This document shows positions 13,751-14,591 of a DNA stretch of 14,591 nucleotides, piece after piece (position 1 is the stretch's first letter; every line of letters starts with the position of its first letter). Location of the stretch: positions 1 to 14,591 of the forward strand of contig JBDTSW010000056.1 of NCBI GenBank assembly GCA_039930945.1, given 5' to 3'. Made by a program: the position numbers and the translations under genes. This DNA is from JBDTSW01 sp039930945 (lineage in GTDB: Bacteria > Actinomycetota > Thermoleophilia > Solirubrobacterales > 70-9). The notes below the pieces were generated by a model. That model had not been told where the DNA came from, did not search any database, and saw only the letters and a list, made by a program, of their open reading frames with translations.

Positions 13751-14591
13751 ATGAGAGTCTGGGTTGACTGCACCGCCGCCGCCCACCCGCTGGTGCTGCG
13801 GCCGATCATCGAGCGCCTCGAAGCCGGTGGCCACGAGGTCGCGGTCACGGCGCGCGCCTACGGGCAGACGCTCGCCCTGCTGGAGCGCCTCGGGATTCCC
13901 TACGAGGCGGTGGGCGAGCACGGCGGAGCGGGAATCGTGGGCAAGGGAACGGCGCTGGCCCGGCGCAGCTCCAAGCTCTTGCGCTGGGCGCGACCGCGGC
14001 GCTTCGACCTCTCCCTTGCCCACGGCTCGGTGGACATCGCGGTCGTCTCCGGGCTGCTGCGGATCCCGCTGGTGCAGATGCAGGACTACGAGCACGCCGG
14101 CCTGCAGCGCCAGCTCGCCTTCCGTGCGGCCCGCAGGGTGCTCGTCCCGGACGCGATCCCGCCCGAGGCGATGCGCCGCGCCGGCGCCGCGCCTCGGAAG
14201 CTCTTCCGCTACCCGGGCCTGAAGGAGGACTACTACCTGTTCGACTTCACCCCGGACGGGGCGGTGTTGGGCGAGCTCGGGCTCGACCGCGAGCGGGTGC
14301 TGGCGGTGGTTCGCCCGCCGCCGGAGACCTCGGCATACCACCAGCGCAACACCCTCTACGCCGGGGTGATCGAGCGCCTCGCCGCGGATCCTCCCACCGT
14401 GGCCGTGGTGATTCCCAGGACGGAGGCCCAGGGCGCGGAGATCCGGGCTCGCAACGACCCCTCGCTGATCGTCCCGGACGAGGCCGTGGACGCGCAGAGC
14501 CTGATCGCCTTCGCCGACCTCGTGATCAGCGCGGGAGGGACGATGAACCGCGAGGCGGTCGCCCTGGGGACGCCGGTCTACACGATCTTCA
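13751..14591 (+). CDS. DUF354 family protein, glycosyltransferase-like (3' end missing)
   Basis: The frame runs off the window; 280 residues are visible. It matches the DUF354 family, whose members have a GT-B-like fold and sit in surface-polysaccharide clusters. The N-terminus MRVWVDCTAAAHPLVLRPII resembles the nucleotide-sugar fold of UDP-GlcNAc 2-epimerases. Other family marks are DLSLAHGSVD, LVPDAIPPE, the RYPGLKEDYYL segment, VVRPPPETSAYH, and near the end SAGGTMNREAVALGTPVYTIF, where a GGT-type turn and an acidic residue bind the nucleotide in related GT-B enzymes. ATG at 13751 lies 27 bases after the GT4 gene without a clear ribosome site. The reaction is not established for the family. 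Confidence 0.88.
   Translation, partial: MRVWVDCTAAAHPLVLRPIIERLEAGGHEVAVTARAYGQTLALLERLGIPYEAVGEHGGAGIVGKGTALARRSSKLLRWARPRRFDLSLAHGSVDIAVVSGLLRIPLVQMQDYEHAGLQRQLAFRAARRVLVPDAIPPEAMRRAGAAPRKLFRYPGLKEDYYLFDFTPDGAVLGELGLDRERVLAVVRPPPETSAYHQRNTLYAGVIERLAADPPTVAVVIPRTEAQGAEIRARNDPSLIVPDEAVDAQSLIAFADLVISAGGTMNREAVALGTPVYTIF

Noticed and set aside
11281..13767. 828-codon open frame in another phase over glyA and the GT4 gene
   Set aside because: Its translation is arginine-rich shadow sequence; both underlying genes have clear family motifs in their own frames.

Overview
The window reads as chromosomal DNA from a high-GC actinobacterium, most likely class Thermoleophilia (order Solirubrobacterales). 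This placement is inference from very high G+C, frequent GTG and TTG starts, several start codons with a -10-like box but no Shine-Dalgarno sequence, and the gene content. Eighteen protein genes fill it. No tRNA, rRNA, CRISPR array, insertion sequence or prophage gene was seen, and no gene-free stretch reaches 300 bases.

Region 1 (1-3250, plus strand) is electron-transfer metabolism. It holds the 3' part of etfA, then ETF-quinone oxidoreductase, which together would pass electrons from acyl-CoA dehydrogenases to the quinone pool. The oxidoreductase lacks the last cysteine of its usual iron-sulfur motif. A GNAT acetyltransferase follows. An alpha/beta hydrolase (3262-4107, minus) meets it tail to tail.

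Region 2 (4188-8779, mostly plus) is a conserved translation block: rpmE, a DUF1385 membrane protein, prfA (release factor 1), prmC (methylates the release factor), tsaC (tRNA t6A synthesis) and rpiB. Its order matches the prfA-prmC-sua5-rpiB-glyA region known from Firmicutes. glyA (11414-12694) is the displaced end of that block.

Region 3 is a set of minus-strand genes inserted into the block: a SnoaL-like protein between tsaC and rpiB, then, between rpiB and glyA, an operon of an R2-like ligand-binding oxidase (R2lox) and a TetR regulator, and an operon of two paralogous small secreted proteins. The R2lox operon has a perfect TTGACA -35 box and an AT-rich imperfect dyad in its promoter spacer. 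It is the most interesting unit here: an R2lox-type Mn/Fe oxidase with its own putative repressor, an arrangement like Rv0232-Rv0233 of Mycobacterium tuberculosis.

Region 4 (12731 to the end, plus) begins a glycan-type cluster: a GT4 glycosyltransferase and a DUF354 protein that runs off the window.
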